From Kutzneria buriramensis (GTDB taxonomy: Bacteria; Actinomycetota; Actinomycetes; Mycobacteriales; Pseudonocardiaceae), in NCBI RefSeq assembly GCF_003387475.1, contig NZ_QUNO01000020.1:124001-188000 (forward strand): a stretch of DNA of 64,000 nt. Reading direction: 5' to 3'. A program made the translations under genes and the position numbers. Shown here in pieces: positions 40,399 to 50,378 of the stretch (its first letter is position 1; every line of letters starts with the position of its first letter). The notes below the pieces were generated by a model. The model did no database searches and was not told the origin of the DNA. It saw nothing but the letters and a program-made list of their open reading frames with translations.

Positions 40399-41823
40399 AT
40401 GTCCAGCAGCGCGCAAGCGCCGACGCAGGACCGAGCCGCCGTGCTGGCCCGGCTGGACCGCCTGCCGCGGCGGGCCGTCGGCTACGCGGCCACCGGCATC
40501 GTCGGCTTCGGCATGTTCGTGATCTTCTACTGCAACTTCGACATCAACGTCTCGTTCCTCCAGACGTGCAGCCAGATCGTCCCGGGCTGCACGCCGGCGA
40601 ACGCGCAGTCCTGGCTGCCGCTGCCGGTCTGCGCGTACCTCGCCGGCTACGTCGTGGGCGGCCTGCTCATCGCCCCGATGTCGGACCGCTTCGGCCGACG
40701 GTCGGTGTTGGCAGCCTCGGTCGCCTTCACGGCGCTGGGCTCGGTGATCGCTGCCCTGGCCGGCGACTACGCGACGTTCACCGTCGGCCGGGCCGTCACG
40801 GGCATAGCCATGGGCGGCGTGCTCGCGGTCGGCAACACCTACATCGGCGAACTCGCCCCGCACGGAGCCAGGGCCCGTTACACCGCAACGACCTTCGTGC
40901 TGTGCACGCTCGGCGCGATGGTCGGCATCGGTCTCGGGCTGGTGCTCACCACGGAGGCGGCGCCGTTTCCCCAGGGCATGCCGCTCGCGTTCGGTCTCGC
41001 CAACGGCTGGCGCTGGATCCACTGGGTGGCGGTGATTCTGGGCGCGCTCGCCACCGCGGCGGCGTCGCGCCTGCCGGAATCCCCGCGCTGGCTGGTGGAA
41101 CACGGCCGCCTCGACGACGCCGACACGGTGGTGACGGGCCTGGAGGCCAGGGCACGAGGTCCGCTGCCCGAGCCCGACCCGTCCACGGTGCCGCCGCCGG
41201 CCGAGCACGCCAGCCACGCCTACCGCGAGCTGTTCGCGAACCGCCGCTACCGGCGACGCGCGCTGCTGCTGGTGGCGATGTGGTTCACCGGCTACGCAAC
41301 GGTCTTCTCCTATTCCACGGGCTCCACGGTGGTGCTCACCAGCCTGCACTTCACGCCGCCGGTCGCCGGCATGATCTCCGCCGCCGGTGGCGTCGGCTTT
41401 TTCGTGCAGGGCCTGTTCTCCGCCCGCTACTCGGAGGTGCTGGAGCGCCGCTACTGGCTGCCCGTCGGCGCGGCGATGACCGTGCTCGGCGCGGTCATCA
41501 TCGCCGTGTTCGGCACGGACATCGGCTGGGCCTTGGCCGGCTCCTTCCTGGTGTTCTTCGGCTTCAACGTCTGGGTGCCGCCGACGTTCGCGCTGTCCGC
41601 GGAGAGCTTCCCGACCCGCATCCGGTCCGCCGGTTTCGGCCTGGTCGACGGCATCGGCGTGCTCGGCGGCGCGACGGGCGTGCTGGTCATCGCCCCGCTG
41701 GTCCCGCTGCTCGCGCCGCTGCCGGCGCTGCTGCTGGTGTCGAGCTTCCTGGTCGTCGCCGCCGTGCTGGCCCAGTTCACGCCGCGTACCCGCAACCGTG
41801 CTCTGGAGGAGCTTTCCCCGTGA
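40399..41823 (+). CDS. Aromatic acid:H+ symporter-family MFS transporter
   Basis: 474 residues, twelve predicted helices, ATG with GGGAGGG upstream. MFS signatures: APMSDRFGRRSVLAAS in loop 2-3, RAVTGIAMGGVLAVGNTYIG, RLPESPRWLVEHGR at the central loop, and SAESFPTRIRSAGFG near helix 11. The pattern fits the AAHS/sugar-porter branch that includes PcaK and GalT. Cluster context suggests uptake of gallate or a similar hydroxybenzoate. Its stop codon overlaps the hydratase start (GTGA), so the two are translationally coupled. Confidence 0.88.
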   Translation: MSSSAQAPTQDRAAVLARLDRLPRRAVGYAATGIVGFGMFVIFYCNFDINVSFLQTCSQIVPGCTPANAQSWLPLPVCAYLAGYVVGGLLIAPMSDRFGRRSVLAASVAFTALGSVIAALAGDYATFTVGRAVTGIAMGGVLAVGNTYIGELAPHGARARYTATTFVLCTLGAMVGIGLGLVLTTEAAPFPQGMPLAFGLANGWRWIHWVAVILGALATAAASRLPESPRWLVEHGRLDDADTVVTGLEARARGPLPEPDPSTVPPPAEHASHAYRELFANRRYRRRALLLVAMWFTGYATVFSYSTGSTVVLTSLHFTPPVAGMISAAGGVGFFVQGLFSARYSEVLERRYWLPVGAAMTVLGAVIIAVFGTDIGWALAGSFLVFFGFNVWVPPTFALSAESFPTRIRSAGFGLVDGIGVLGGATGVLVIAPLVPLLAPLPALLLVSSFLVVAAVLAQFTPRTRNRALEELSP

Positions 41824-42854
41824 TCGTCGACTGCCACGGCCACTACACGACCGCCCCCGCCGCCCACACCACATGGCGGGAACAGCAGCTCGCCGGCGAC
41901 ATCCGGCCGTACCCGGCCATCTCCGACGACGAGATCCGCGAGTCCGTGCGGGGCCAGCTGCGGCTCATGGACGAACGTGGCATCGACCTGACCGTCTTCT
42001 CGCCCCGCGCGTCCGCCATGGCCCACCACCTCGGCGACGAGACCCTCAGCGCCGCCTGGGCAGCGGCATGCAACGACCTCATCCACCGCGTCGTCACGCT
42101 GCACCCCGACCGCTTCGTCGGCGTGTGCCAGCTGCCGCAGTCGCCGGGGGTACCGATCGAGCGCTCGATCGGCGAGCTCCGGCGGTGCGTGACGGAGCTG
42201 GGTTTTGTCGGCTGCAACCTGAATCCCGATGCCAGCGGCGGCTTCTGGACCGCGCCACCGCTAACCGACCATGCTTGGTATCCCTTCTACGAGGCGATGA
42301 TCGAGTTGGAGGTGCCGGCGATGGTGCACGTGTCCGCCTCCGCGAACCCGGCGTTCCACGCCACCGGCGCGCACTACCTCAATGCCGACACGACCGCCTT
42401 CATGCAGCTGGTGCAGGGCGACCTGTTCGGCGACCTGCCCGAGCTGCGGCTGGTCATCCCGCACGGCGGGGGAGCGGTCCCGTACCACTGGGGCCGCTAC
42501 CGCGGCCTCGCCGACATGCTGGGCCGTCCGGACCCCGCCCGGCACGTGCTGGCGAACGTCTCCTTCGACACCTGCGTCTACCACCAGTCGGGCATCAACC
42601 TCCTGTTCGACGTGATCGAGCCGGACGCCGTGCTCTTCGGCTCGGAGGCGCTCGGCGCGGTCCGCGGCGTGGATCACCGCACCGGCCACCATTTCGACGA
42701 CACCCGGCGGTACGTCGATGCCGTGAAGCTGTCCGAGGAGGACGCCGCGAAGGTGTACGAGCACAACGCCCGCCGCGTCTATCCGCGGCTCGCCTCTCGG
42801 GTCTCCCGGGCCCGGAATGAACACGGCCAAAGTCAGTCCGAGCATGGCAGCTGA
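41820..42854 (+). CDS. galB: Amidohydrolase-family 4-oxalomesaconate hydratase
   Basis: 344 residues from the GTG overlapping the transporter stop. Amidohydrolase_2 motifs: VDCHGHYTT (metal HxH), RDxERGID-type LMDERGIDLTVFSPRAS, PDRFVGVCQLPQ, VIPHGGGAVPYHWGRYRG, ANVSFDTCVYHQSGI and LFGSEALGAV. This set is typical of LigJ-type 4-oxalomesaconate hydratases, which give 4-carboxy-4-hydroxy-2-oxoadipate. GalB of Pseudomonas is a different fold, so the symbol denotes the step only. Together with the tautomerase and aldolase it completes the lower pathway. Confidence 0.85.
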   Translation: MIVDCHGHYTTAPAAHTTWREQQLAGDIRPYPAISDDEIRESVRGQLRLMDERGIDLTVFSPRASAMAHHLGDETLSAAWAAACNDLIHRVVTLHPDRFVGVCQLPQSPGVPIERSIGELRRCVTELGFVGCNLNPDASGGFWTAPPLTDHAWYPFYEAMIELEVPAMVHVSASANPAFHATGAHYLNADTTAFMQLVQGDLFGDLPELRLVIPHGGGAVPYHWGRYRGLADMLGRPDPARHVLANVSFDTCVYHQSGINLLFDVIEPDAVLFGSEALGAVRGVDHRTGHHFDDTRRYVDAVKLSEEDAAKVYEHNARRVYPRLASRVSRARNEHGQSQSEHGS

Positions 42855-43195
42855 GCGAGGGGAAGACTTGGCTCGGCCCGCACTGGACGGAGATGGTCAG
42901 GGCGGCGGTCGCTGGCGCGGACTCGAGCCGCGCGAACCGTCGGCGCGGGCACGTGCGATGCCAGGCCACGAAGTTCGGCCCCACGCGGTCGTCGTCGAGC
43001 TGATCCGACGCGGTGCCGAGGTCCCCGCCGTACACGACGGTCGGCCCGCACGATGGGTCGTCGTCATGGTCCACCGCGAACGCCCGGAATCAGGGTCACG
43101 CTGGCACCGACCCGTCCTCGTGGGAACCGAGCTTCGAGTCGCAGTTCTGCTCGAAACGTACATTCGATGTGTCTGTGAGCGTGACTCGCGGGGGT
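42855..43195. other. Intergenic region without a convincing gene (341 nt)
   Basis: It separates the hydratase gene and the convergent ABC permease gene. Frames on both strands are open (for example 42817-43221 on plus, 42595-43074 on minus) but their translations show no family signature and no ribosome site. I see no clear terminator hairpin. Confidence 0.5.
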
Positions 43196-45660
43196 TCATC
43201 GGTCGGCCATGGCGGTGGTGAGGGATTGGCGTGCGGCGCGGCGGGCGGGGATCAGAGCCGCGAGACCGGCGGCCAGGACGGAGGCGGCGACGAGGACGCC
43301 GAGGCGGTCCCAGGGCAGGGTGAACAGCACGGGCTGGGCGTCGGTGGAGGCCACGCGGGCCAGCATCCAGGCCGACGCGACGCCGACCATCAGACCGCAT
43401 GCGGCGCCGAGCAGGGCCACGAACACCGACTCCGTCATCACGGTGGCGCCGAGGCCGCCCCTGGTGAGGCCGAGGGCCCGCAGCAGGGCGGACTCGCGGG
43501 TTCGTTCCAGTACGGACAGCCACAGCGTGTTGGCGATGCCGGCGAAGGCGATCAACACGGCGAGGGCGGTGAGAGCCCACAACAGGTTCAGCGTGCCGCG
43601 CAGCGGTGTGGTCATCTGCTCCTTGATGTCGGCGACGGTGTTGAGCTGTGCCAGCGGTGCGCCGGACAGCGCCTGCTCCAGTACGGGACGGACCTGAGCG
43701 GCGGCCGACCCGGAGGCCACCTTGACCAGCACGCTCTCGTCGTAGCCGGGCTCGCCCTTGAACGCGATCGCCTGCTGCTGCGCGAGATCGACCAGCGCGA
43801 GGCCGAGGTCGACGCCGGGGGCGTTCACGCTGTCGTACACGGCGACGACACGGAGGGGCGTCCTGGCTGCCACGGTGTCACCGACCTTGAGCCTCGTCTC
43901 GGTGGCGAGTTCCTTGCTCACGGCGATCTCGCCCACGTCTAGGTGGTCGAGCCGGCCGGACAGCACCGCCGGGTGCAGCAGGCTGCCGACGGCGCTCCCG
44001 GTCACCGCGGCCATGCTGTAGACACCGGCGGAGCCGAGGTCGCCGTTGAACGACAGCCGCTCGGCGGTGACCGACACACCCGGAACCCGCGCGAGGGTGC
44101 CGGCCAGATTGTCGGGCAGTGGCCGGTTGACGACGGCGGTGGTGACGGTGAAGTCCGCCGCGAGCTGCTGATCGAGGCCTCGGCTCTGGCCGGCCTCGAT
44201 GCCGGCGGTCGTCGTGGTCACCATCGACACCACCGCCAGACCGATCGTCAGCGCGGCGGCACTGGCGGCGGTGCGCCGGGGGTTGCGGTCGGCGTTGAGC
44301 GCGGCCAGCTTGGCGGGCTGGCCCACGGCCGGCGCGAACACCGAGCTCAAGGTGCGTACGACTGGCCCGACCAGGACCGGGCCGATGGTGAGCGCCGCCA
44401 GCAGCAGCGCCACCATGGCGACGATCGCCAGTGCGGCGCCGGTGTCGGTGTCGACGCCCAGTGACAGCGCGCCCGCTCCGACGGCGACCAGAAACGCCAC
44501 GACCGCGGCGGTGACCCGCAGTCGGCCGGCCCGCGTGGACTTGCCTTCGAGCGGGGTCCGCAGTGCCTCCACCGGTGCGACCCGGGTGGCCGCCCGTGCC
44601 GGTACAGCGGCGGCCAGGACCGTGACCAGCACGCCGATCGCCACGGATTCGACGGCACTGCGCACGCTGAGCGGCACGTACACGGACTGTGCGCCGATGA
44701 TCGTCTGGAGCGCGGCGGCGACGCCCAGGCCTGCGAACAATCCGACGACAGATGCCACGACGCCCACCACCACGGCTTCCGCCAGCACGCTGGCGAAGAC
44801 CTGCGACCGGTCGGCGCCGACGCAGCGCAGCAGTGCCAGCTCGCGGGCCCGCTGGGTGACCAGGATGGTGAACGAGTTCAGGATCACCAATCCCGCCACC
44901 ACCATCGCCAACACCGCGAAGGCCGTGAAGAACTTGGTCAGGCTCGCCGAGTCCGGGGCGGCGTTGCCCAGTAGCTGCGACGCCGCTTGCTCGCCGGTCG
45001 CAACGTCGACGCCGTGCACGGTCCGGGCGATGCTGTCGGCGAGTTGCTGCTGGCTCACGCCCGGCGCCGCGCGAGCGATGATCTCGCTGTACGCCGTCCC
45101 CGGCGCGAGCTGCCGCGCCGCGTCCGGAGTGAGCACCAACTGCGGCGCGCCGATGCCCGCGTCGGTCGGCCGGCTGAACGAGCCGACGACCGAGTACTGG
45201 TGCTGCGTGCCGTTCTGGTCGAACACCGTCACGCGCTCACCGGGCGCGTAGCCGAGCTCGGCGGCGGTGGCGACCTCGTCCGCCTTGCCCGGGAGACGGC
45301 CGCCGGCCAGGTCGAACGGGCGGAGCCGAGGGTCGGCGGGCAGGGCGATCGCGCCGGCGTCCCGTGCGTGACCGTCGACCAGCAGGGGAGTCGGGGTGAA
45401 GGCGCGGCCCTCGGCCGAGGCGACGCCCGGCGCCTGGCGGATCTGGTTCAGGACGGTGTCGTCCAGATCGCCATGCTTCACGGTGACGTCGGCGTCGACG
45501 CCGCGCAGCTGATATGTGACGGCTGCTCGCACGCTTGCGTGCACGGCGTCAGCCAGGACCAGCGCGCCGGACACGAAGGCCACGCCGAGCATGATGGCGA
45601 CGGCCGACAGCAGCAGTCGCTTGGGCCGGGCCTTGAGACCGGCGACAACGGTACGCAGCA

Positions 45661-45661
<1 letters not shown>
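43196..45661 (-). CDS. MacB/FtsX-type ABC transporter permease
   Basis: 821 residues. Four-plus-four layout: TM1 near the N-terminus (LLLSAVAIMLGVAFVSGALVL), a MacB-like periplasmic core domain (about 45-240), a first FtsX block (AVLAMVVAGLVILNSFTILV and two more helices), a second core domain and a final FtsX block ending near 815. The start ATG at 45661 shares one base with the stop of the ATPase gene; the longer frame upstream is antisense of the ATPase. It probably exports a peptide, lipid or antibiotic, and forms an exporter with the preceding ATPase. Confidence 0.9.
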
Positions 45662-46392
<731 letters not shown>

Positions 46393-46442
46393 TGTGCTCT
46401 CCTCGCTCGTCGGGCTCGCACGGCGATCGTGCCGGGGGGCGG

Positions 46443-46480
46443 CTGAACGAGTCCTGAAGCGACCTGAAGTTCTCTTCAGG
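46443..46480. promoter_or_regulatory. Direct CTGAA repeats, likely OmpR-type response-regulator site
   Basis: CTGAA occurs at 46443, 46454 and 46464 (11 and 10 nt apart), followed by inverted CTTCAGG at 46474-46480, which pairs with the third copy. Helical-turn spacing of direct repeats suits OmpR/PhoB regulators. It lies in the gap between the ABC exporter and the regulator gene. Confidence 0.55.
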
Positions 46481-46511
46481 ATCTGTCGGGCCCATCTGGG
46501 AGGATCGACGC

Positions 46512-47186
46512 ATGCGAGTGCTCGTCGTGGAGGATGAGAGGCGGCTGGCCGAGTCGCTCCAGTGGGGACTGGAGGCGGACGGCTACGCCGTCGACCTCGC
46601 GTACGACGGGCTGACGGGCCTCGCGCGTGGGCAGGAGCACGCGTACCAGGTGATCGTGCTCGACATCATGTTGCCGAAGCTGAACGGGTACAAGGTGTGC
46701 GAGGCGTTGCGCGCATGCGGGGTCACCACGCCGATCCTCATGCTCACCGCCAAGAACGGCGAGTACGACGAGGCGGAGGCGCTCGACACCGGCGCCGACG
46801 ACTTCCTCAGCAAGCCGTTCTCCTATGTGGTGCTGAAGGCCCGGCTGCGTGCGCTGACGCGGCGCGGGCGGGTGAGCGCGGCCGCCGAGCTGACCTTCGA
46901 CGACCTGGTGCTGAATCCGGCCAAGCGCACGGTCCGGCGGGCCGGGCAGCCGATCACCCTGACGTCGAAGGAATTCGCGGTGCTGGAGTGCCTGCTGCGC
47001 CAGGACGGGGAGGTCGTCGCCAAGCAGGAGATCCTCGACCAGGTCTGGGACATGGCCTACCGCGGCGATCCGAACATCGTCGAGGTGTACGTGAGCACGT
47101 TGCGCCGCAAGGTGGACGCGCCGTTCGGGCGACGCACGATCGCCACCGTGCGCGGCATCGGCTACCGGCTGGTCGACGATGAGTAG
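46512..47186 (+). CDS. OmpR family response regulator
   Basis: 224 residues. Receiver: VVEDERRLAES, phospho-acceptor Asp in VIVLDIMLPKLNGYK, TAKNGEYDEAEALDTGADDF and KPFSYVVL. C-terminal winged helix: TLTSKEFAVLECLLRQDGEV, VEVYVSTLRRKVDAPFG and TVRGIGYRLV. It overlaps the histidine kinase gene by 8 nt. It probably controls the divergent ABC exporter through the repeats at 46443-46480. Confidence 0.94.
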   Translation: MRVLVVEDERRLAESLQWGLEADGYAVDLAYDGLTGLARGQEHAYQVIVLDIMLPKLNGYKVCEALRACGVTTPILMLTAKNGEYDEAEALDTGADDFLSKPFSYVVLKARLRALTRRGRVSAAAELTFDDLVLNPAKRTVRRAGQPITLTSKEFAVLECLLRQDGEVVAKQEILDQVWDMAYRGDPNIVEVYVSTLRRKVDAPFGRRTIATVRGIGYRLVDDE

Positions 47187-48579
47187 GTGGTGGCCGGCGT
47201 CGGTCCGGCACGGCGCGGCCTTCGCGGCCGCGCTGGCATGCGGGGTGGTGTTCAGTCTGGGAGCGTTGGGCGTCCGGGCCTTCGTGGAGGCGCGGTTGTC
47301 CACGGGGGCGGCGAAAGCCACGTGGGCCCAGGTGGAACGGCTGGCGCCGACGCTTGCCGCCGGCCGGACGGCGCCGGAGGACTCGGGTCTGAACGGCGAC
47401 GCCATGTTCGTCGCGGTGGACGACGGCGGCAAGGCGGTGGTGACGAGCGACAGCATCATCCGATTGCATCCACAGTGGACGCTGCCGCCGCCAGCACCTG
47501 CTGGTGCGCCAGGGAACTGGCAGACGACGACCGAGGTGACGCTGCGGTCGGTCGAGCACTCGCACTGGCGTGAGTTCCGCACGTACACCGCGTTGGGGAG
47601 GATCGCGACCGGTACGTCCGGGCAACGGCTCACGGTGTACCAGTTCGTACTGCCCTGGGACGCGCTCAACGCCGTCGAGCTGCTCGACGAGTCGATGGAG
47701 ATCTTCGTCCCGCTGGCGGCGTTCATCGCCGCGGTGGTCGCGTGGTTCGCCTTGCGGCGGACGCTCCGGTCGGTGGACGCGATCCGCAGCGAGCTGGCCG
47801 GGGTGAACGGCAGCCGGCTCGACCGGCGAGTGCCGGTGCCGCCGTCGCGGGACGAGATCTCCCAGCTCGCGGTCACCACCAATGAAACGCTCGAACGACT
47901 CCAGCGGGCCCACGACCAGCAGGAACGGTTCGTCGCCGATGCCAGCCACGAGCTGCGCAGCCCGCTGGCCAGCCTGCGCACGGGTCTGGAGGTCGCGCTC
48001 GAACACCCGGACCGGGCCGACTGGCCGACCGTCGCCCGGCAGTCGCTGCTCGACGTGCAGCGCCTCCAGCGGATCACCGCCGACCTGCTCCAGCTCGCCG
48101 TCGAGGACAAGCAGGCGCCGCCGGACCTGGTCGACCTGGCCGAGGTGGTCACGGAGCAGGTCGCCGAGAGGTCGTCGCTGGAGTGCGGGCCGACGGTGCG
48201 GTCCGTTGTGGATGGTCCGGCGATGGTGCGCGGCGAGCTCGTGCAGCTGGAGCGGCTGCTCCGGAACCTGCTCGACAACGCCGTGCGACACGCCGCTTCG
48301 ACCGTCACGGTGTCCCTGACCGGTGGAAGGGAGGTGGTGCTGACGGTGCTCGACGACGGGCCCGGCATACCCGTGGACGATCGTGAACGCGTGTTCGACC
48401 GGTTCGTCAGGCTGGACGATGCCCGGGCACGCGACGTCGGCGGCTCCGGGCTCGGGCTCACGCTGGCCCGGGGCATCGCGGTCCGGCATGGCGGCTCGCT
48501 GTGCGTCGAGAACAGCGACACCGGCGCCAGGTTGGTCGCGCGCTTGCCGGGTGCATTCCCCGGTCCCGAGTTACCGTGA
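47179..48579 (+). CDS. Sensor histidine kinase (EnvZ/OmpR type)
   Basis: 466 residues. TM1 about 10-30, an extracytoplasmic loop of about 140 residues, TM2 about 172-192, a HAMP linker, then the H box with ASHELRSPLASLRTGLEVAL (phospho-acceptor His). HATPase: N box LLRNLLDNAVRHA, G1 DDGPGIP, F box RVFDRFVR and G2 GGSGLGLTLARGI. All motifs are intact. It is the partner of the overlapping response regulator. The size of the loop allows a ligand-binding sensor domain. Confidence 0.93.
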   Translation: MSRWWPASVRHGAAFAAALACGVVFSLGALGVRAFVEARLSTGAAKATWAQVERLAPTLAAGRTAPEDSGLNGDAMFVAVDDGGKAVVTSDSIIRLHPQWTLPPPAPAGAPGNWQTTTEVTLRSVEHSHWREFRTYTALGRIATGTSGQRLTVYQFVLPWDALNAVELLDESMEIFVPLAAFIAAVVAWFALRRTLRSVDAIRSELAGVNGSRLDRRVPVPPSRDEISQLAVTTNETLERLQRAHDQQERFVADASHELRSPLASLRTGLEVALEHPDRADWPTVARQSLLDVQRLQRITADLLQLAVEDKQAPPDLVDLAEVVTEQVAERSSLECGPTVRSVVDGPAMVRGELVQLERLLRNLLDNAVRHAASTVTVSLTGGREVVLTVLDDGPGIPVDDRERVFDRFVRLDDARARDVGGSGLGLTLARGIAVRHGGSLCVENSDTGARLVARLPGAFPGPELP

Positions 48580-48583
48580 TCGG

Positions 48584-49534
48584 GTGGCGAGCCCGGTCGA
48601 ACTGGACGTCGACGGCCTCCCGGTCCGGTTGTCCAGCCCGGACCGGGTGTACTTCGCCGCTCGCGGCGAGACCAAGCTGGATCTGGCCCAGTACTACCTG
48701 GCCGTCGGGCCGGGCATCGTGCGGGCGCTGCGGGAGCGGCCGTGCATGATGCACCGGTTCCCGAGCGGGACCGCCGGCGAGAAGGTGCACCAGAAGCGGG
48801 TGCCGGCCGGAGCGCCGCCCTGGCTGGAGACCGTGCGGGTGCACTTTCCCCGGTACAAGCGCTATGCCGACGAGCTGTGCGTCACCAAGCTCGCTGACGT
48901 CATCTGGTCGGTGCAGATGTCCTGCGTCGAGTTCCATCCATGGAACTCCCGCCGCGCCGACACCGAGCGACCCGACGAGTGGCGCATCGACCTGGACCCG
49001 ATGCCCGAGTGCGGTTTCGACACGGTCCGCCGGGTCGCGGGGGTGGTGCACGAGGTGCTCGACGAACTCGGCGTCACCGGCTACCCGAAGACCTCCGGCG
49101 GCCGTGGCCTGCACGTCTACGTGCGGATCCGGCCCGAGTGGGAGTTCGGTCAGGTCCGCCGGGCCGCGCTCGCCTTCGCCCGCGAGGTGGAACGCCGGGC
49201 GCCCGCCGTCGTCACGACCACCTGGTGGCGGCGGGACCGCGATCCGCGGACGCTGTTCGTCGACTACAACCAGAACGCCCGCGATCACACCATCGCCAGC
49301 GCCTACTCCGTGCGGGGTGTGCCGGAAGCGACGGTGTCCACGCCGATCCGTTGGGACGAGCTGCCCGGCGTCGAGCCACGAGACTTCACCATCGCCACAG
49401 TGCCCGCGCGGTTCGCCGAGCTCGGCGACCTGCACGAGGGCATCGACGACGTGGCGTACTCGCTGGAGCCGCTGCTGGAGTGGGCCGAGCGGGACGAGCG
49501 TGACGGCGCCGAGGACCCGGGCGAGTCCCAGTGA
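48584..49534 (+). CDS. LigD-type primase-polymerase domain protein (NHEJ)
   Basis: 316 residues from a GTG 4 nt after the kinase stop. The protein is a stand-alone archaeo-eukaryotic-primase polymerase domain as in LigD: YFAARGETKLDLAQYYLAV, HQKRVP, metal-binding DLDP in RIDLDPMPECGF, TSGGRGLHVYVRI, and ARDHTIASAYSVRGVPEA with the late WDEL. No ligase or phosphoesterase module is attached. In actinomycetes such free PolDom proteins work with separate ligase and Ku genes; neither is in this window. Confidence 0.9.
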   Translation: MASPVELDVDGLPVRLSSPDRVYFAARGETKLDLAQYYLAVGPGIVRALRERPCMMHRFPSGTAGEKVHQKRVPAGAPPWLETVRVHFPRYKRYADELCVTKLADVIWSVQMSCVEFHPWNSRRADTERPDEWRIDLDPMPECGFDTVRRVAGVVHEVLDELGVTGYPKTSGGRGLHVYVRIRPEWEFGQVRRAALAFAREVERRAPAVVTTTWWRRDRDPRTLFVDYNQNARDHTIASAYSVRGVPEATVSTPIRWDELPGVEPRDFTIATVPARFAELGDLHEGIDDVAYSLEPLLEWAERDERDGAEDPGESQ

Positions 49535-49547
49535 CAAGCTGACGTCC

Positions 49548-50111
49548 ATGATCGACGAATTCGCGAAAGAGTATCTGCACGACGATCTGCGCTCGATCCG
49601 TGAGGAGCTGATCGGCAAGCTCGACGGCCTGTCCGAGCACGACATCCGCCGGCCGTTGACCTACACCGGCACCAACCTGCTCGGCCTGGTCAAGCACCTC
49701 ACGCTGTCGGAGTCGCGGTACTTCGGCGACGTCTTCGGGCGGCCGTTCGCCGAGGCCATGCCGCGGTGGGACGACCTGTCGCAGCGTGGTCGGGACATGT
49801 GGGCCACCGAGCTCGAGAGCCGCGCGGAGATCGTCGACCGCTATCGGCGCGTGGTGGAGCACTCGGACGCGACGATCGAGGCGCTGCCCATCGACGCCGC
49901 CGGGCACGTGCCGTGGTGGCCGCGGCCCGACGTGATGTTGTTCAACATCCTGGTGCACATGCTCACCGAGACCAGCCGGCATGCCGGGCACGCCGACATC
50001 CTGCGCGAGGGCCTCGACGGCCAGCCCGGTGCGGACATGCTGGGCCGCGATGCGGCGTTCTGGGCCGAACGGCGAGCGGCGGTGGAGAAGGCGGCGACTG
50101 AGTGGCAGTAG
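49548..50111 (+). CDS. DinB / DUF664 family protein
   Basis: 187 residues with the four-helix DinB-like pattern: LIGKLDGLSEHDIRRPLTYT, LLGLVKHLTLSESRYFGDVF with the first His ligand, and FNILVHMLTETSRHAGHADI with two further His ligands. Family members are metal-binding and often mycothiol-dependent S-transferases in actinobacteria; the substrate is unknown. It starts 13 nt after the LigD-like gene on the same strand. Confidence 0.85.
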   Translation: MIDEFAKEYLHDDLRSIREELIGKLDGLSEHDIRRPLTYTGTNLLGLVKHLTLSESRYFGDVFGRPFAEAMPRWDDLSQRGRDMWATELESRAEIVDRYRRVVEHSDATIEALPIDAAGHVPWWPRPDVMLFNILVHMLTETSRHAGHADILREGLDGQPGADMLGRDAAFWAERRAAVEKAATEWQ

Positions 50112-50378
50112 CGGGTGGCGACAAGGGAGGCGACGGTCCTGAGGGTGGTTGACAGGCTGAGGAGCGGGCGGGGTGGTCGCGCTGCAGGGTGAGCAATCGG
50201 TCGAGGGGCGGAGCGGCGATGGGCGGGTCCGGGAGCAGAGGCTGGACGTGGTGGACCACATGCGGGATTAGTGCGGTGGTCGGGCGGGCGGTGGAACGGC
50301 GAGGTGGCTGAGCAGGGTCGTGGTGGGTGGGGCTGGGAACGGTGGGTGGGGCCTTCGAGCGGAGTGGCGGGACTGGGG

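Noticed and set aside
42817-43221. Plus-strand ORF after the hydratase gene
   Set aside because: No ribosome site, no recognisable motif, and its start overlaps the hydratase; composition is that of chance open frames in GC-rich DNA.
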